Positions 17,283-25,258 of a stretch of 53,997 nt of DNA are shown piece after piece. Position 1 is the stretch's first letter, and each line of letters opens with the position of its first letter. This stretch comes from Deinococcus detaillensis (GTDB taxonomy: Bacteria; Deinococcota; Deinococci; Deinococcales; Deinococcaceae): the NCBI RefSeq assembly GCF_007280555.1, contig NZ_VKDB01000022.1:1-53997 (forward strand), written 5' to 3'. The notes beneath the pieces were generated by a model. That model had not been told where the DNA came from. It ran no database searches and saw only the letters and a program-made list of their open reading frames with translations. The position numbers and the translations under genes were made by a program.

Positions 17283-18443
17283 TTACTCTTGGTCGACTTG
17301 TGCTGGCAGGTCTAGGCGGGTCAGGCGTCCGTCATCCATAGCGACCCGGACCCCGTTGCGCCCCTGGCGCTTGGCAGCGTATAGGGCTGCGTCGGCGCGG
17401 CGCATCACATCGTTCAGGTCTTCCCCGATGACGCACTCGGCCACCCCGAAGCTGGCGGTCAGCCCACCGACTTGGTCGAAGACATGCTGATAGAGGTCTT
17501 GTCTCGCAGTCTCGGCCAACGCCTTGCCCCCCTGTTTGTGCACATCGGGCAGCACCAGCATGAACTCTTCACCGCCCCAGCGGGCCATAAACTGCTCGCC
17601 GTGAAGGTGCCTACTCACCACCCGGCCCGTCTCACGCAGCACCATGTCTCCGGTCTGATGACCATAGGTGTCGTTGACCTGTTTGAAATGGTCGATGTCG
17701 AGCATCACCACGCTGAATTTGCGCCCGGTCCGCATCATACCTTCCAGTTGCTGCTGAGCAGAAAGGCGGTTGGGGAGGCCAGTCAGCACGTCAAGGAAGG
17801 CGACGGCGCGGACCTGATCGAGCTGCTGGCGAAGTCGGCCGACGGCGACTTGTACCAGGACCAGCGTCATGCTGGCGATCAGGAACTGCACCACCGACGC
17901 CACTATCCGGTAGGTCAGCAGACCGCCCATCTTGAGTGTCCAGAGGTGACTCAGGCAGATCAGCAAGGAAATGACGAAGATGGCAGCGCACACTTGAATG
18001 GCGCGGTCTGCGCGGAACGCGACGAAAGCTGTGGCGTACAGCACAGCGAACCAGTAAGAACTTTCGCTGAGCATCTGATGGTGGAGCACAAACCAGAAGA
18101 ATTGACGGTCAAGTCCCAACAGAAAGTACACCGCCGTCGCCACAAATGAGATACGCGTGGCGAGCGTGACACTCAGCAGATTGAAGGCCACGACTCCGGT
18201 TACGACCAGTAAAATGACGGCCAGCAGGGGCAAAGCCACACGGTCAAGCGCGTCGACTTCGCTCCATTGGCTGGCCAGCGCAGCAATGCAGGCCAGCGCC
18301 CCGATCGGCCCGAGACACAGGAACACCATCCGCAGCATAGAATTCAGTGCCTGGGCGGTCATGATTTCAGTGCCGGCAGTTTTCTTGTCCGAGCTGACGC
18401 TTGAATGTGATTTCACACCAAGAGAGGAGAGCAGGCCTTTCAC
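17283..18443 (-). CDS. membrane-bound diguanylate cyclase (GGDEF)
   Basis: A 386-residue protein. About six hydrophobic helices (residues 38-200) form an N-terminal sensor region of no recognised type, followed by a short coiled linker (200-215) and a GGDEF domain (216-372). The active site is GGEEF at 290-294, with DFLTGLPNR-like LDVLTGLPNR at 217-226 and DIDHFKQVND for metal and GTP binding. It should make cyclic di-GMP from two GTP. The inhibitory I-site RxxD expected at 281-284 reads H-G-E-Q, so product inhibition is probably lost. The GTG at 18443 is the longest start; an ATG at 18362 (MTAQALN) is an alternative. It stands alone, next to a toxin-antitoxin locus. Confidence 0.88.
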   Translation of the reverse strand: MKGLLSSLGVKSHSSVSSDKKTAGTEIMTAQALNSMLRMVFLCLGPIGALACIAALASQWSEVDALDRVALPLLAVILLVVTGVVAFNLLSVTLATRISFVATAVYFLLGLDRQFFWFVLHHQMLSESSYWFAVLYATAFVAFRADRAIQVCAAIFVISLLICLSHLWTLKMGGLLTYRIVASVVQFLIASMTLVLVQVAVGRLRQQLDQVRAVAFLDVLTGLPNRLSAQQQLEGMMRTGRKFSVVMLDIDHFKQVNDTYGHQTGDMVLRETGRVVSRHLHGEQFMARWGGEEFMLVLPDVHKQGGKALAETARQDLYQHVFDQVGGLTASFGVAECVIGEDLNDVMRRADAALYAAKRQGRNGVRVAMDDGRLTRLDLPAQVDQE

Positions 18444-18651
18444 GAATAGAGTTTCGTAAAGGGGAAAGGTGCCTGCCAGTAGAAGAGAAGTCGGTCATTC
18501 CATAGATGGATCTGCATTGACTGTCTCGTCTCGAACATGTCATTTCTCCTAATTCCTTCCCAGAATAACCTTTGATGCGGTGGTCTGAACGGTTGTCTTA
18601 ACTTAACTGGCATTACGGTAGGGGGATTCGCGCCCTTTCTGCTCTCAATAT

Positions 18652-18704
18652 AATAACAGGTAATGTTATTAAAATAAAGTATCTGTTATTTTTCATGCTA
18701 CTAT
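18652..18704 (+). promoter_or_regulatory. tandem operators and leaderless promoter of a toxin-antitoxin operon
   Basis: AATAACA-GGTAA-TGTTATT (18652-18670) is a perfect 7+5+7 palindrome. A weaker copy, AATAA...TTATT, lies at 18673-18690. TACTAT at 18699-18704 is a -10 box ending 6 nt before the ATG at 18711, the spacing of leaderless Deinococcus messages. The operators sit where an XRE-type antitoxin would repress its own promoter. Confidence 0.65.
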
Positions 18705-18710
18705 CTACAC

Positions 18711-19088
18711 ATGACACGTGCAGATGAATACAACGCCGTGACGGAAGCTCCGAAGGCGGTACGGGTGCAGCTCGCCCGACTGGGCATCAATCAAGCCGAG
18801 TTGGAGCGGCGCTTAGGTGTCAAGCCGAGCGTGGTAAGCCGAGCGCTTAACGGCTCACCTTTGGATCAGCGCTCAACAACTTGGCCAGCCATGCTTGAGG
18901 AGCTGGGCTTAGAGGTGGTGATTCGGCCCAAAGACAAAGCCAGCACTGCTGAGTTTGACGCTGCTGAAACAGCCGCCGTACTCGCTGACCACCCGGAGAT
19001 TCTGGAGCGCTTGAAGCGCCTAGAGCGTGATGAAGAAGAGTTCTTTCCCATCGAAGAAGTGGCCGCAAAGTACGGCGTCAAACTCTGA
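18711..19088 (+). CDS. XRE-family antitoxin (HigA-like)
   Basis: A 125-residue DNA-binding protein. The helix-turn-helix lies at about residues 17-52 (LARLGINQAELERRLGVKPS then VVSRALNG). The C-terminal half is acidic and helical and ends EEVAAKYGVKL, suitable for wrapping the toxin. Its stop TGA directly abuts the ATG of the RelE-like toxin gene, the usual antitoxin-first order. Upstream tandem palindromes suggest autorepression. Expected role: neutralise the ribosome-dependent or gyrase toxin encoded next and repress the operon. Confidence 0.8.
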   Translation: MTRADEYNAVTEAPKAVRVQLARLGINQAELERRLGVKPSVVSRALNGSPLDQRSTTWPAMLEELGLEVVIRPKDKASTAEFDAAETAAVLADHPEILERLKRLERDEEEFFPIEEVAAKYGVKL

Positions 19089-19454
19089 ATGCCCCCAAAG
19101 AAGAAGTCAACAAAGCCGACCAGTACGTTGCCAGAAGTGGAAGCGGTCACGATTTACCGACTGATTTTCACAGCTTCAGCTCGTGGCGACGTGGGAGAGA
19201 TCAGCGACGTAAGCACGCGGGCCGCCGTCTTGAAGCGTGTGGCCGGGCTGAACACCGAGCCGACCAGACAGGGCAAAGCTCTAGGGGATGACCTTAAAGG
19301 CCTCCGAAGTGTGCGAGCTGCTGGCCAGCGCTACCGCGTGCTGTACCGCGTCTTTGAAGAGGCGGGCCGCGTGGTGATCGTAGTGGTGGGCATCCGGCAG
19401 GAAGGCAGCAAAAAAGACGTGTACAAGGTGGCCAGCAAGCGGCTGGGTACATAA
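19089..19454 (+). CDS. RelE/ParE-superfamily toxin
   Basis: A 121-residue basic protein. The core pattern VEAVTIYRLIFTASARGDVG, LKGLRSVRAAGQRYRVLYRV and VVIVVVGIRQEGSKKD is that of the RelE/HigB fold: a beta-alpha-alpha-beta-beta-beta layout with R-x-x-x-G-x-Y/W-R-V-x-Y in the central strands. Such toxins cleave mRNA on the ribosome or poison gyrase. The Lys-rich N-terminus (PPKKKSTKP) is longer than usual. The start directly follows the antitoxin stop, so the pair is co-translated. The locus looks intact. Confidence 0.78.
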   Translation: MPPKKKSTKPTSTLPEVEAVTIYRLIFTASARGDVGEISDVSTRAAVLKRVAGLNTEPTRQGKALGDDLKGLRSVRAAGQRYRVLYRVFEEAGRVVIVVVGIRQEGSKKDVYKVASKRLGT

Positions 19455-19631
19455 CGCTGTAAAGAAGTGAGGCCACCCAGCCGGACGACGTGAAACGACA
19501 GATCCCGGCTACTGCCGAGCCGAGGGCCGCACAGCTGCACGCGCCGCCGGTCACGACGTTTCCTGACGGTATTCACGCCCCTCCGTGGTACATGATCAGG
19601 CGAACGGCACAGCCCAAGGAGGACACCGAGA

Positions 19632-20216
19632 ATGCATAGATCACACCGGTTTTTACAGCACCGTTTCATGAGAACCCTGTCCATTGGCCTGCTGCTCAGC
19701 GTCTCGGCTCAGGCCACGTAGTACGTGGTCAAGATGACTGACGCCCGCTTTCAGCCCAACATGTTCCGCCTTTCCTTGAATGGGCGAACGGTCGCGCTGA
19801 CCAACAACGAGAGCAGCAGCGTGAACTTGACGCCACTGGTCAAGGCAGGCAAGAACACCCTGATTATCGACTCCACTCCCGGCGAGAACACCGATGCTTA
19901 CACCAATGTCGTGCTGACACTCGGCGCGGGCGAGAACGGGAAATGGCGCACCCTTTACAAGCAGGAGGTGGGCCAGGGGTCCACGGCAGGCCGCACCGAG
20001 TACGCCTTTGTGGCGACCCCTGATCCGTCCCCCAAGGCGGGACCAGTCAGCGTGAGCGCGAAGTTCAAAAGTTTCCAGCCCGCCGAATTTAAAGTGACGC
20101 TCAACGGTCAGGCCATCACGACGCTGACCGCCAACGGCAGCGCGGAATTGACGCCGTTTCTTAAGCCGGGCAAGAACCTGCTGACGGTCAAGTACAAACG
20201 GGGCAAGCCCAGGTAA
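19632..20216 (+). pseudogene. secreted duplicated-domain protein interrupted by an amber codon
   Basis: AAGGAGG lies 9 nt before ATG 19632. Codons 1-28 encode a signal peptide ending LLLSVSAQA. Codon 30 is TAG (19719-19721), right after the predicted cleavage site, and the same frame then stays open to 20216. The mature part has two copies of one domain: FRLSLNGRTVAL...NLTPLVKAGKNTLIID and FKVTLNGQAITTL...ELTPFLKPGKNLLTVK. No function was recognised. Unless the stop is suppressed or is a sequencing error, only a signal peptide is made. A start at GTG 19725 would give a protein without a signal. Everything else looks intact, so the mutation appears recent. Confidence 0.7.
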
Positions 20217-20245
20217 GCAACCCGAATCTTTGCCGGTATCAATAA

Positions 20246-20271
20246 GGGGCTTCACTCAGCAGTGAAGCCCC
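20246..20271. terminator. strong hairpin terminator
   Basis: GGGGCTTCACT and AGTGAAGCCCC form a perfect 11-bp stem with a CAGC loop, 29 nt after the stop of the preceding frame. There is no clear T-run, so it may act as a terminator or as an mRNA 3' protector. Confidence 0.6.
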
Positions 20272-20435
20272 TCAGATGATCTCAGGCAGGTTAAATTGGT
20301 GCTGACTTACCCGCTGAAGCTCCTCTCAAGCCGGGGGCTTGGACACCACCCACACTTCCACCTCCCTCTTCGGTACCTCGTTGAATTGACCTTTCCGAAT
20401 TTGCACCACTTGCAGCTTTTGCGGTATCGTGAAGG

Positions 20436-20864
20436 ATGACTCCAGCACGTCACGAACCCCACGCCCTGCTGACCATCGCCGAGGTCGCTCAGCTTCTCCA
20501 CTTGAGCGACGACACGGTACGTCGCCAGATCAAAGAGGGTGATCTTCCGGCGATCCGTTTAGGCACCACACCCAAAGGCCGCGCACGTTACCGGGTCGCT
20601 CAGGACGTGGTGGCGCGGTTGCTGGCCGGTCACGCGCAGCCGCCTGTGCCAGCGCCCCTCCTCGCTTCTGAGCGTCTGCAAGCGGTCTTCGCCGAACTCA
20701 GTGATGAGCAGCAGGAGGCGCTGGTTGCTCAGGCCATTGAGTGGGCGCGGCGAGATCAGCTTGCTCCTTTTTCGGTAAACCGTTCACCGGAACCCAGCCG
20801 CGCTGAAATTGAACGCCGCTTCGCATCTTCTAAAGTGCTGGCGGCTGAGCGAAACGGTGGCTGA
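20436..20864 (+). CDS. excisionase-type helix-turn-helix protein, probable antitoxin
   Basis: A 142-residue protein. Residues 10-62 (LLTIAEVAQLLHLSDDTVRR then QIKEGDLPAIRLG) are the HTH_17/MerR-like fold of excisionase and of antitoxins that precede PIN toxins. The rest is helical and acidic. TATCGT ends 5 nt before the ATG with no Shine-Dalgarno sequence, which suggests a leaderless message. Its last codons overlap the GTG start of a truncated PIN-domain frame at 20857, the typical antitoxin-toxin coupling, so its partner toxin has been lost. A stand-alone regulator is the alternative reading. Confidence 0.7.
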   Translation: MTPARHEPHALLTIAEVAQLLHLSDDTVRRQIKEGDLPAIRLGTTPKGRARYRVAQDVVARLLAGHAQPPVPAPLLASERLQAVFAELSDEQQEALVAQAIEWARRDQLAPFSVNRSPEPSRAEIERRFASSKVLAAERNGG

Positions 20865-20973
20865 ACCGCTACGACTGGTCGTTGACATTCAGGTGCTCCT
20901 CAGTGGTGAGGCCCCCCGCATCGTCTGCGACAGGAGGCGCAACAGGTCTGAACTGACTTGCCGATTCGGCTGA
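20857..20973 (+). pseudogene. PIN-domain toxin, N-terminal fragment
   Basis: The GTG at 20857 overlaps the end of the HTH gene by 8 nt. The frame reads VAEPLRLVVDIQVLLSGEAP, which matches the first strand of PIN nucleases with catalytic Asp10 (L-V-x-D-x-x-V-L-x-S). It stops at codon 39; the remaining three acidic active-site residues are not found downstream. A normal PIN toxin has about 130-150 residues. The toxin is therefore dead. Confidence 0.5.
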
Positions 20974-21033
20974 AACTCTGCACCGACGCGCCAAACAGTT
21001 AACGGTGTAGTCCTGGTCAGGGGAGTTGATTTA

Positions 21034-21057
21034 CTTTGTAGTATTGTTGCTACAAAG
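21034..21057 (+). promoter_or_regulatory. operator palindrome overlapping the ribosome-binding site
   Basis: CTTTGTAG and CTACAAAG are perfect 8-bp arms with an 8-nt spacer. The right arm runs into the AAAGGAG ribosome-binding site of the Phd-type antitoxin at 21066. Such a site suits autorepression by the antitoxin, and in RNA it could also hide the ribosome-binding site. Confidence 0.6.
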
Positions 21058-21065
21058 GAGCAACC

Positions 21066-21308
21066 ATGACCAGAATGAGTGCCAGAGAGTTCAATCAACA
21101 AGTCAGTAGAGCCCGCCAGGCCGCGCTTGAGGATCCGGTCTTCATTACTGAGCGGGGACAGCCCAAGCATGTCCTGCTGAGCATTGAGGCTTATGAAGCC
21201 CTGACCGGCAATCACCGCCCCATTGCCGATCTCCTGCACTTGGAGGAGGATCTGGAGCTTGAACTTCCCAAGGCTTCAGGGTTAGCACGCGCCGCAGAGT
21301 TCGATTGA
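21066..21308 (+). CDS. Phd/YefM-type antitoxin
   Basis: An 80-residue protein with the Phd/YefM N-terminal fold: MSAREFNQQVSRARQAALED then PVFITERGQPKHVLLSIEAY, including the conserved R-x-F-x-x and I-T-x-R-G-x-P...V-L-x-x-x-x-Y motif. The C-terminal 25 residues are acidic and would bind the toxin. An AGGAG site lies 5-6 nt before the ATG. Its stop overlaps the TTG start of the PIN toxin gene (TTGA). A perfect palindrome in the leader suggests autoregulation. Confidence 0.85.
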   Translation: MTRMSAREFNQQVSRARQAALEDPVFITERGQPKHVLLSIEAYEALTGNHRPIADLLHLEEDLELELPKASGLARAAEFD

Positions 21309-21742
21309 ACGGCATTCTGCTGGATACCAACGTCATCTCGGAACTGCGGAAAGTGAATGCTGGTCGAGCTGATCCACAGGTGGCGCAGTGGGCCGCTGGA
21401 GTGCAGACGAGTCAACTGTATCTGTCGGTCATCACCGTTCAGGAACTGGAGATGGGCATTTTGCTCAGGGAACGCCGGGACACGCAGCAAGGAGCCGCCT
21501 TGCGGTTGTGGTTTGAGCGGCAGGTGTTGCCCACCTTCGCAGGGCGAATTCTCCCTGTGACGCTGGCCGTGGCGAGGCAGTGTGCGGCCCTGAACCTTCC
21601 AGATCCGAAGCCAGAACGAGACGGGCTGATCGCGGCCACGGCGCTGGTTCACAACCTGATGATGGCCACGCGCAACACCAAAGACTTTCAGGGCACTGGG
21701 GTTCAGTTGCTCAATCCTTGGCAGTCCGACACAATCCATTGA
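21305..21742 (+). CDS. PIN-domain toxin (VapC/FitB-like)
   Basis: A 145-residue ribonuclease toxin. The four acidic PIN positions are visible as Asp7 in LLDTNVISEL, Glu48 in ITVQELEMG, Asp105 in ERDGLIAATAL and a final Asp in TRNTKDFQG. The spacing and the E-L-x-x-G motif resemble FitB. PIN toxins cut tRNA or rRNA in a magnesium-dependent reaction. The start is TTG overlapping the antitoxin stop by 4 nt. A terminator follows at 21807, so the two genes form a complete unit. Confidence 0.87.
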   Translation: MNGILLDTNVISELRKVNAGRADPQVAQWAAGVQTSQLYLSVITVQELEMGILLRERRDTQQGAALRLWFERQVLPTFAGRILPVTLAVARQCAALNLPDPKPERDGLIAATALVHNLMMATRNTKDFQGTGVQLLNPWQSDTIH

Positions 21743-21806
21743 ACGAGAGATCGCAGGCCAGTGAACGCGCACAGCACCGCCGCCGTGAGGGAAGGGAGCA
21801 AAGGAA

Positions 21807-21834
21807 AAAGGCAACCCGGAGGTCGCCTTTGATT
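21807..21834 (+). terminator. rho-independent terminator after the Phd-PIN pair
   Basis: AAAGGCAACC and GGTCGCCTTT pair with one mismatch around CGGA and are followed by a T-rich stretch (GATTTCTTT). The core resembles the terminator at 16883. Confidence 0.65.
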
Positions 21835-21914
21835 TCTTTAACATAGCGCCGTATGCGCGTCGAGTCAAATGTATTCGCTCGATTCCTTGCACAAGCGGGT
21901 CAGGCCTAACCGAA

Positions 21915-22520
21915 CTAGGACTCAGGAGCGGTCGCCGACACTGCTCTAGACACTTTGCCGACCGCGCACATCTTGGCATTCTTCATGACTAGGCGCTGGC
22001 TTTGTGGGCGGTACTCACCCTCCAGTCGGAAGGTTTTAGATTTGCGCGGCAGCGTCTTCAGCGCGTCCAGCGAGGCCCAGACCTGCAAAGCAAAGGCTTC
22101 TTGCATGACGCCTTTGTCATTCGGCTCGATGTTGACCTCCAAGTATCCTTCCTCACTGTCCACGCTGATGAGCCGACCCGCCGCAATGAAATGAAAGCCC
22201 AGCTTGGGGGCTTCTGAGCTGATGGGCTTGTATTTGCCGAGTTCGAGGAGACTGACCCGGCCACCATCGGTGCGGGGCCACAATTCGACCTGAAGAAGCT
22301 GGTCAGCGGCAGGCGGGGCCATTTCAAAAGCCTGGCGTCTTCCGGCAGACACCAGCAAGGCCACGGTCTTATCGCCCACGGTCAGGGTTGCACCCTCTTC
22401 AGAGAGCTGAAGAAAGCCCTGGGCGTGGATGCTGGCGAAGAAGGGCAGGAAAAAGGGCTTTCTGGGCTTCTGAGCTTGGGGCTGCTCCGCTGGCGTGTCG
22501 GTCGGCTGTGGCTTGGTCAT
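21915..22520 (-). CDS. conserved-looking protein of unknown function
   Basis: A 201-residue protein. The ATG at 22520 is chosen over an upstream in-frame start because AAGGAGGT lies 7 nt before it. Residues 1-22 are Pro/Gln-rich. The body is beta-rich with features such as FASIHAQGFLQLSEEGATLT and VDSEEGYLEVNIEPNDKGVM, resembling a domain that binds nucleic acid or lipid, but no family was recognised. No signal peptide or membrane segment is present. It is divergent from the secreted protein gene at 22836, and the 315-bp gap between them holds an inverted repeat. Confidence 0.65.
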   Translation of the reverse strand: MTKPQPTDTPAEQPQAQKPRKPFFLPFFASIHAQGFLQLSEEGATLTVGDKTVALLVSAGRRQAFEMAPPAADQLLQVELWPRTDGGRVSLLELGKYKPISSEAPKLGFHFIAAGRLISVDSEEGYLEVNIEPNDKGVMQEAFALQVWASLDALKTLPRKSKTFRLEGEYRPQSQRLVMKNAKMCAVGKVSRAVSATAPES

Positions 22521-22582
22521 GGGGAGACCTCCTTGAATCCCGGAAACTATAGCGGGGCCAGCGCTCAAAAGGCATTACAGGC

Positions 22583-22615
22583 AGGTGCCTGCTCAGCGAA
22601 GGCGTGCAGGCACCT
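22583..22615. promoter_or_regulatory. inverted repeat in a divergent intergenic region
   Basis: AGGTGCCTGC and GCAGGCACCT are perfect 10-bp arms around 13 nt. The site lies between two divergent genes (starts at 22520 and 22836) and could control either. The remaining bases of 22521-22835 show no gene. Confidence 0.4.
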
Positions 22616-22835
22616 CTCCCCGGCTGGGTCCCAGATACATTCTGTCACCGATCGGCGGCGGACCTCATGGACAGCATCTGCTCAGTACGCACGCCTGAAC
22701 CCTGAGCAAGCCGGTTCAGGCATCGTTCATGGGTCGTTCAGGGGCTCCCACGCATACTTCCCCCATCAAAGGAGAGCGCACCGGACAGACCGCCGAACCA
22801 CCACCTCCGACTTTCCGCACACAAGGAGAACCATC

Positions 22836-23213
22836 ATGCGTAACCTGATCACGTTGACCGCCCTGACCGCCCTCAGCCTCTTGAGCGCCAGCCACGCCCA
22901 GAGTGTTCGGAGCGCCATTCCTTCCCGCATCAACACCGCCACCGCTCTGGAGCCGGTCACCACTGAACCACTCAATACCGTCATCCATCCCTATACCGAA
23001 GTCCAACCGCCTCTCGCTGCGCCGCGTTGGTGCCGTTGGTTCAAGATGGGGGTGCCTGCGCTTCCTGTCGGCGGGTGGTATGTAACCACCACCTACAACA
23101 TGTGGGAAGGAGAATACTGGGTTCTCCACTGCCGTGCTGCCACTGGCTTCAGCATGGCCCAACCCGCGAAAGTGGAGATGCAGATGGTACAGGACGTCAT
23201 CAAGCTGCCCTGA
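22836..23213 (+). CDS. small secreted protein, unknown function
   Basis: A 125-residue protein starting at ATG 22836, with AAGGAG 8 nt upstream. A clear signal peptide (TALSLLSASHAQ) ends near residue 22. The mature part has two Cys residues (RWCRWFK and VLHCRAA) that could form a disulfide, and an aromatic-rich centre (GGWYVTTTYNMWEGEYW). No family was recognised. An in-frame upstream extension to 22425 is not used because it lacks a signal and overlaps the opposite gene. Confidence 0.65.
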   Translation: MRNLITLTALTALSLLSASHAQSVRSAIPSRINTATALEPVTTEPLNTVIHPYTEVQPPLAAPRWCRWFKMGVPALPVGGWYVTTTYNMWEGEYWVLHCRAATGFSMAQPAKVEMQMVQDVIKLP

Positions 23214-23324
23214 TCTGCACAGTCTCCACGCTCACCTCGCAATGGGTGGGCGTTTTCCTGTGAGAGCACACCGACGTCACAGGCGGCATTTCGGCAAGTT
23301 GAAGCGGCTGCTATGCTGCCCGTT

Positions 23325-24956
23325 ATGCCTGCCGAATTTTCTGCGCGTGACCTCACCATCGAACTCGTGAACGCCGCGAGCGTGACCCATTCCCCGGGTG
23401 AAGTGGCCTTCCCAGACACTCTCCTGAACATCCTTGGACGCCTGCCCTACTTCCAAGCCAACCCACACGACCTCTGGACGGAGCAGATCGACAACGATCC
23501 GTTCGGACGCCGCAACGTCTATGCCTTGGTGCGCGGAACCGGTCCCAACACAGTGGTTCTCACCGGGCATTACGACGTCGTGCCTGTCTCGAACTATGGC
23601 CCCCACGCCGACGTTGCCTTCGATCCGGAGGCCCTGCTGCCGCGCCTGATTGCAGACCTGCGCGTCAACGCCCGCAGTGAGGCTGAGCGCCGCGCCCTGC
23701 ACGACCTTGAGAGTGGTGACTTTTTGCCTGGACGCGGCGTGCTGGACATGAAATCTGGTCTGGCTGCCGGCATGGTGGCGTTGGCCGGGTTCGCCCAACA
23801 GAAACAGCGCAGTGGCAACCTGCTGTTCTTGGCTGTGGCCGATGAGGAAGTGAGTTCGCACGGCGCGCGCTGGGCGGCCCCTGCCCTTGCGAACCGGGCG
23901 GAACGCGAGGGGTGGGCGCTGCGGCTGGTGATTAACCTGGACGCGACCGGCGACAACGGTGACGGCAGCGAAGGGCAAGCGGTTTACATCGGTACCGTCG
24001 GGAAGCTTCTCGTCTCTGCTTTCGTGGTAGGCGTCGATACCCATGCCGGGTACGCGCTGGACGGTGTGAACGTCAACTTCCTCACCAGTGCACTGGCCCG
24101 CGCTTTCGAGTGCAATCCGGCCCTGACGGATCACAGTGACGGCGTCACGGGAACCCCGCCCACCATCCTCAAGCAGCAGGACCTCAAAACCGTCTACGAC
24201 GTGACCACACCTGCCCGGGCGTGGCTGTGTGTCAATGCCCTGACGCACGGCATGGAAGCGCAGGCGGTTCTGGAGAACTTCACGGCAGTGGCCAAGACCG
24301 CTCTGGGTGAGGCCCTGCAGACTCTCCGTGACCGGGCTGAAGCGCTTGGCAACCATCAAAGCGCCGCCCACGGAGCCACGCCCCTGGTTCTGACCTCCGC
24401 ACAGGTGCTGGATCAGGCCAGAATCAACACACCAGATTTCGACGAGGCGTATGCGAGGTTCGAGCTGACCCTCGACCCGCACCTCGACTATCCGACCCGG
24501 AGCGCACAGCTGACGGCGTGGTTGTGGGACGCGTCGGGGCTGCTCGGACCGGCGGCTGTTCTGGGGTTTGCCTCACTGCACTACCCGAACACCACACTGA
24601 GGACCGGCGAACCCAGCGTGGCGGCTACGCTTGATCTCGTCCGCGAAACCCTGCGTGAGGAGGAGGGACGGCTCGGGGTGCACATCGCGGAGCGGGCTGT
24701 ATTTACCGGCATCAGTGACATGAGCTGGTTTGGGCAGACAGACCCGGCCGACATTCAGTTCGTGAACGCGAACACACCGGTCACCGCAGCGCACATTCAT
24801 GCGCCGCCGGCGGGCTTGCCGTGCATCAACCTGGGGCCGTGGGGCCGCGACTATCACCAGTGGCTCGAACGCGCATACGCTCCGTATTGTTTCATTACCC
24901 TGCCGCACCTTCTGGGCACCCTGGCACAGGCTTTTCTAAAGCAGGGTTCCGAATAG
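23325..24956 (+). CDS. rocB: M20-family peptidase, RocB-like
   Basis: A 543-residue cytoplasmic metallopeptidase-like protein. Residues 35-50 (LGRLPYFQANPHDLW) and the following H-x-D motif (TGHYDVVP, His82 and Asp84), RGVLDMKSG and AVADEEVSSHG are the M20 zinc ligands and catalytic Glu. The long form with ALDGVNVNFLTSALARAFEC is typical of RocB proteins linked to arginine use in Firmicutes. Its true substrate here is unknown. The ATG at 23325 is preferred because TATGCT ends 7 nt before it (leaderless); 23313 is possible. It has no operon partner. Confidence 0.85.
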   Translation: MPAEFSARDLTIELVNAASVTHSPGEVAFPDTLLNILGRLPYFQANPHDLWTEQIDNDPFGRRNVYALVRGTGPNTVVLTGHYDVVPVSNYGPHADVAFDPEALLPRLIADLRVNARSEAERRALHDLESGDFLPGRGVLDMKSGLAAGMVALAGFAQQKQRSGNLLFLAVADEEVSSHGARWAAPALANRAEREGWALRLVINLDATGDNGDGSEGQAVYIGTVGKLLVSAFVVGVDTHAGYALDGVNVNFLTSALARAFECNPALTDHSDGVTGTPPTILKQQDLKTVYDVTTPARAWLCVNALTHGMEAQAVLENFTAVAKTALGEALQTLRDRAEALGNHQSAAHGATPLVLTSAQVLDQARINTPDFDEAYARFELTLDPHLDYPTRSAQLTAWLWDASGLLGPAAVLGFASLHYPNTTLRTGEPSVAATLDLVRETLREEEGRLGVHIAERAVFTGISDMSWFGQTDPADIQFVNANTPVTAAHIHAPPAGLPCINLGPWGRDYHQWLERAYAPYCFITLPHLLGTLAQAFLKQGSE

Positions 24957-25258
24957 GCTCTAAGTGTTGTATGGTCTGTTCTCGCTGTAAGACAAGTAAG
25001 TGCCCTCACTCTCCACCCGGTCAGGCCTGTCGAGCAATCAGTGATGGTGCGCCTGACGACGATGTTGCCCATCGAGTCCCACGCTCAATACAGTGCTGCT
25101 GGGAAATTGGCATGCGGGTTAGCTAGAAATGGCGGGTATGGATTGACGGAATTGACGCCGGAGATGGGTGGAGTGAAAGCTATAGTCTCAGGATACTTAG
25201 GCAGGCGGGTACGCCATCAATTTATCTAGGGGCATTGGTCTGCGGCGGCTTGGAAGTC
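24957..25258. other. intergenic stretch with no recognised feature
   Basis: About 300 bases after the RocB-like gene. Short frames on both strands show no convincing start, ribosome-binding site or family motif, and no long inverted repeat was seen. Confidence 0.5.

Noticed and set aside
23277..24482. Long minus-strand frame (401 codons) opposite the RocB-like gene
   Set aside because: The plus frame has all M20 metal-ligand motifs; the minus frame is a codon-bias shadow rich in Gln, Arg and Val.
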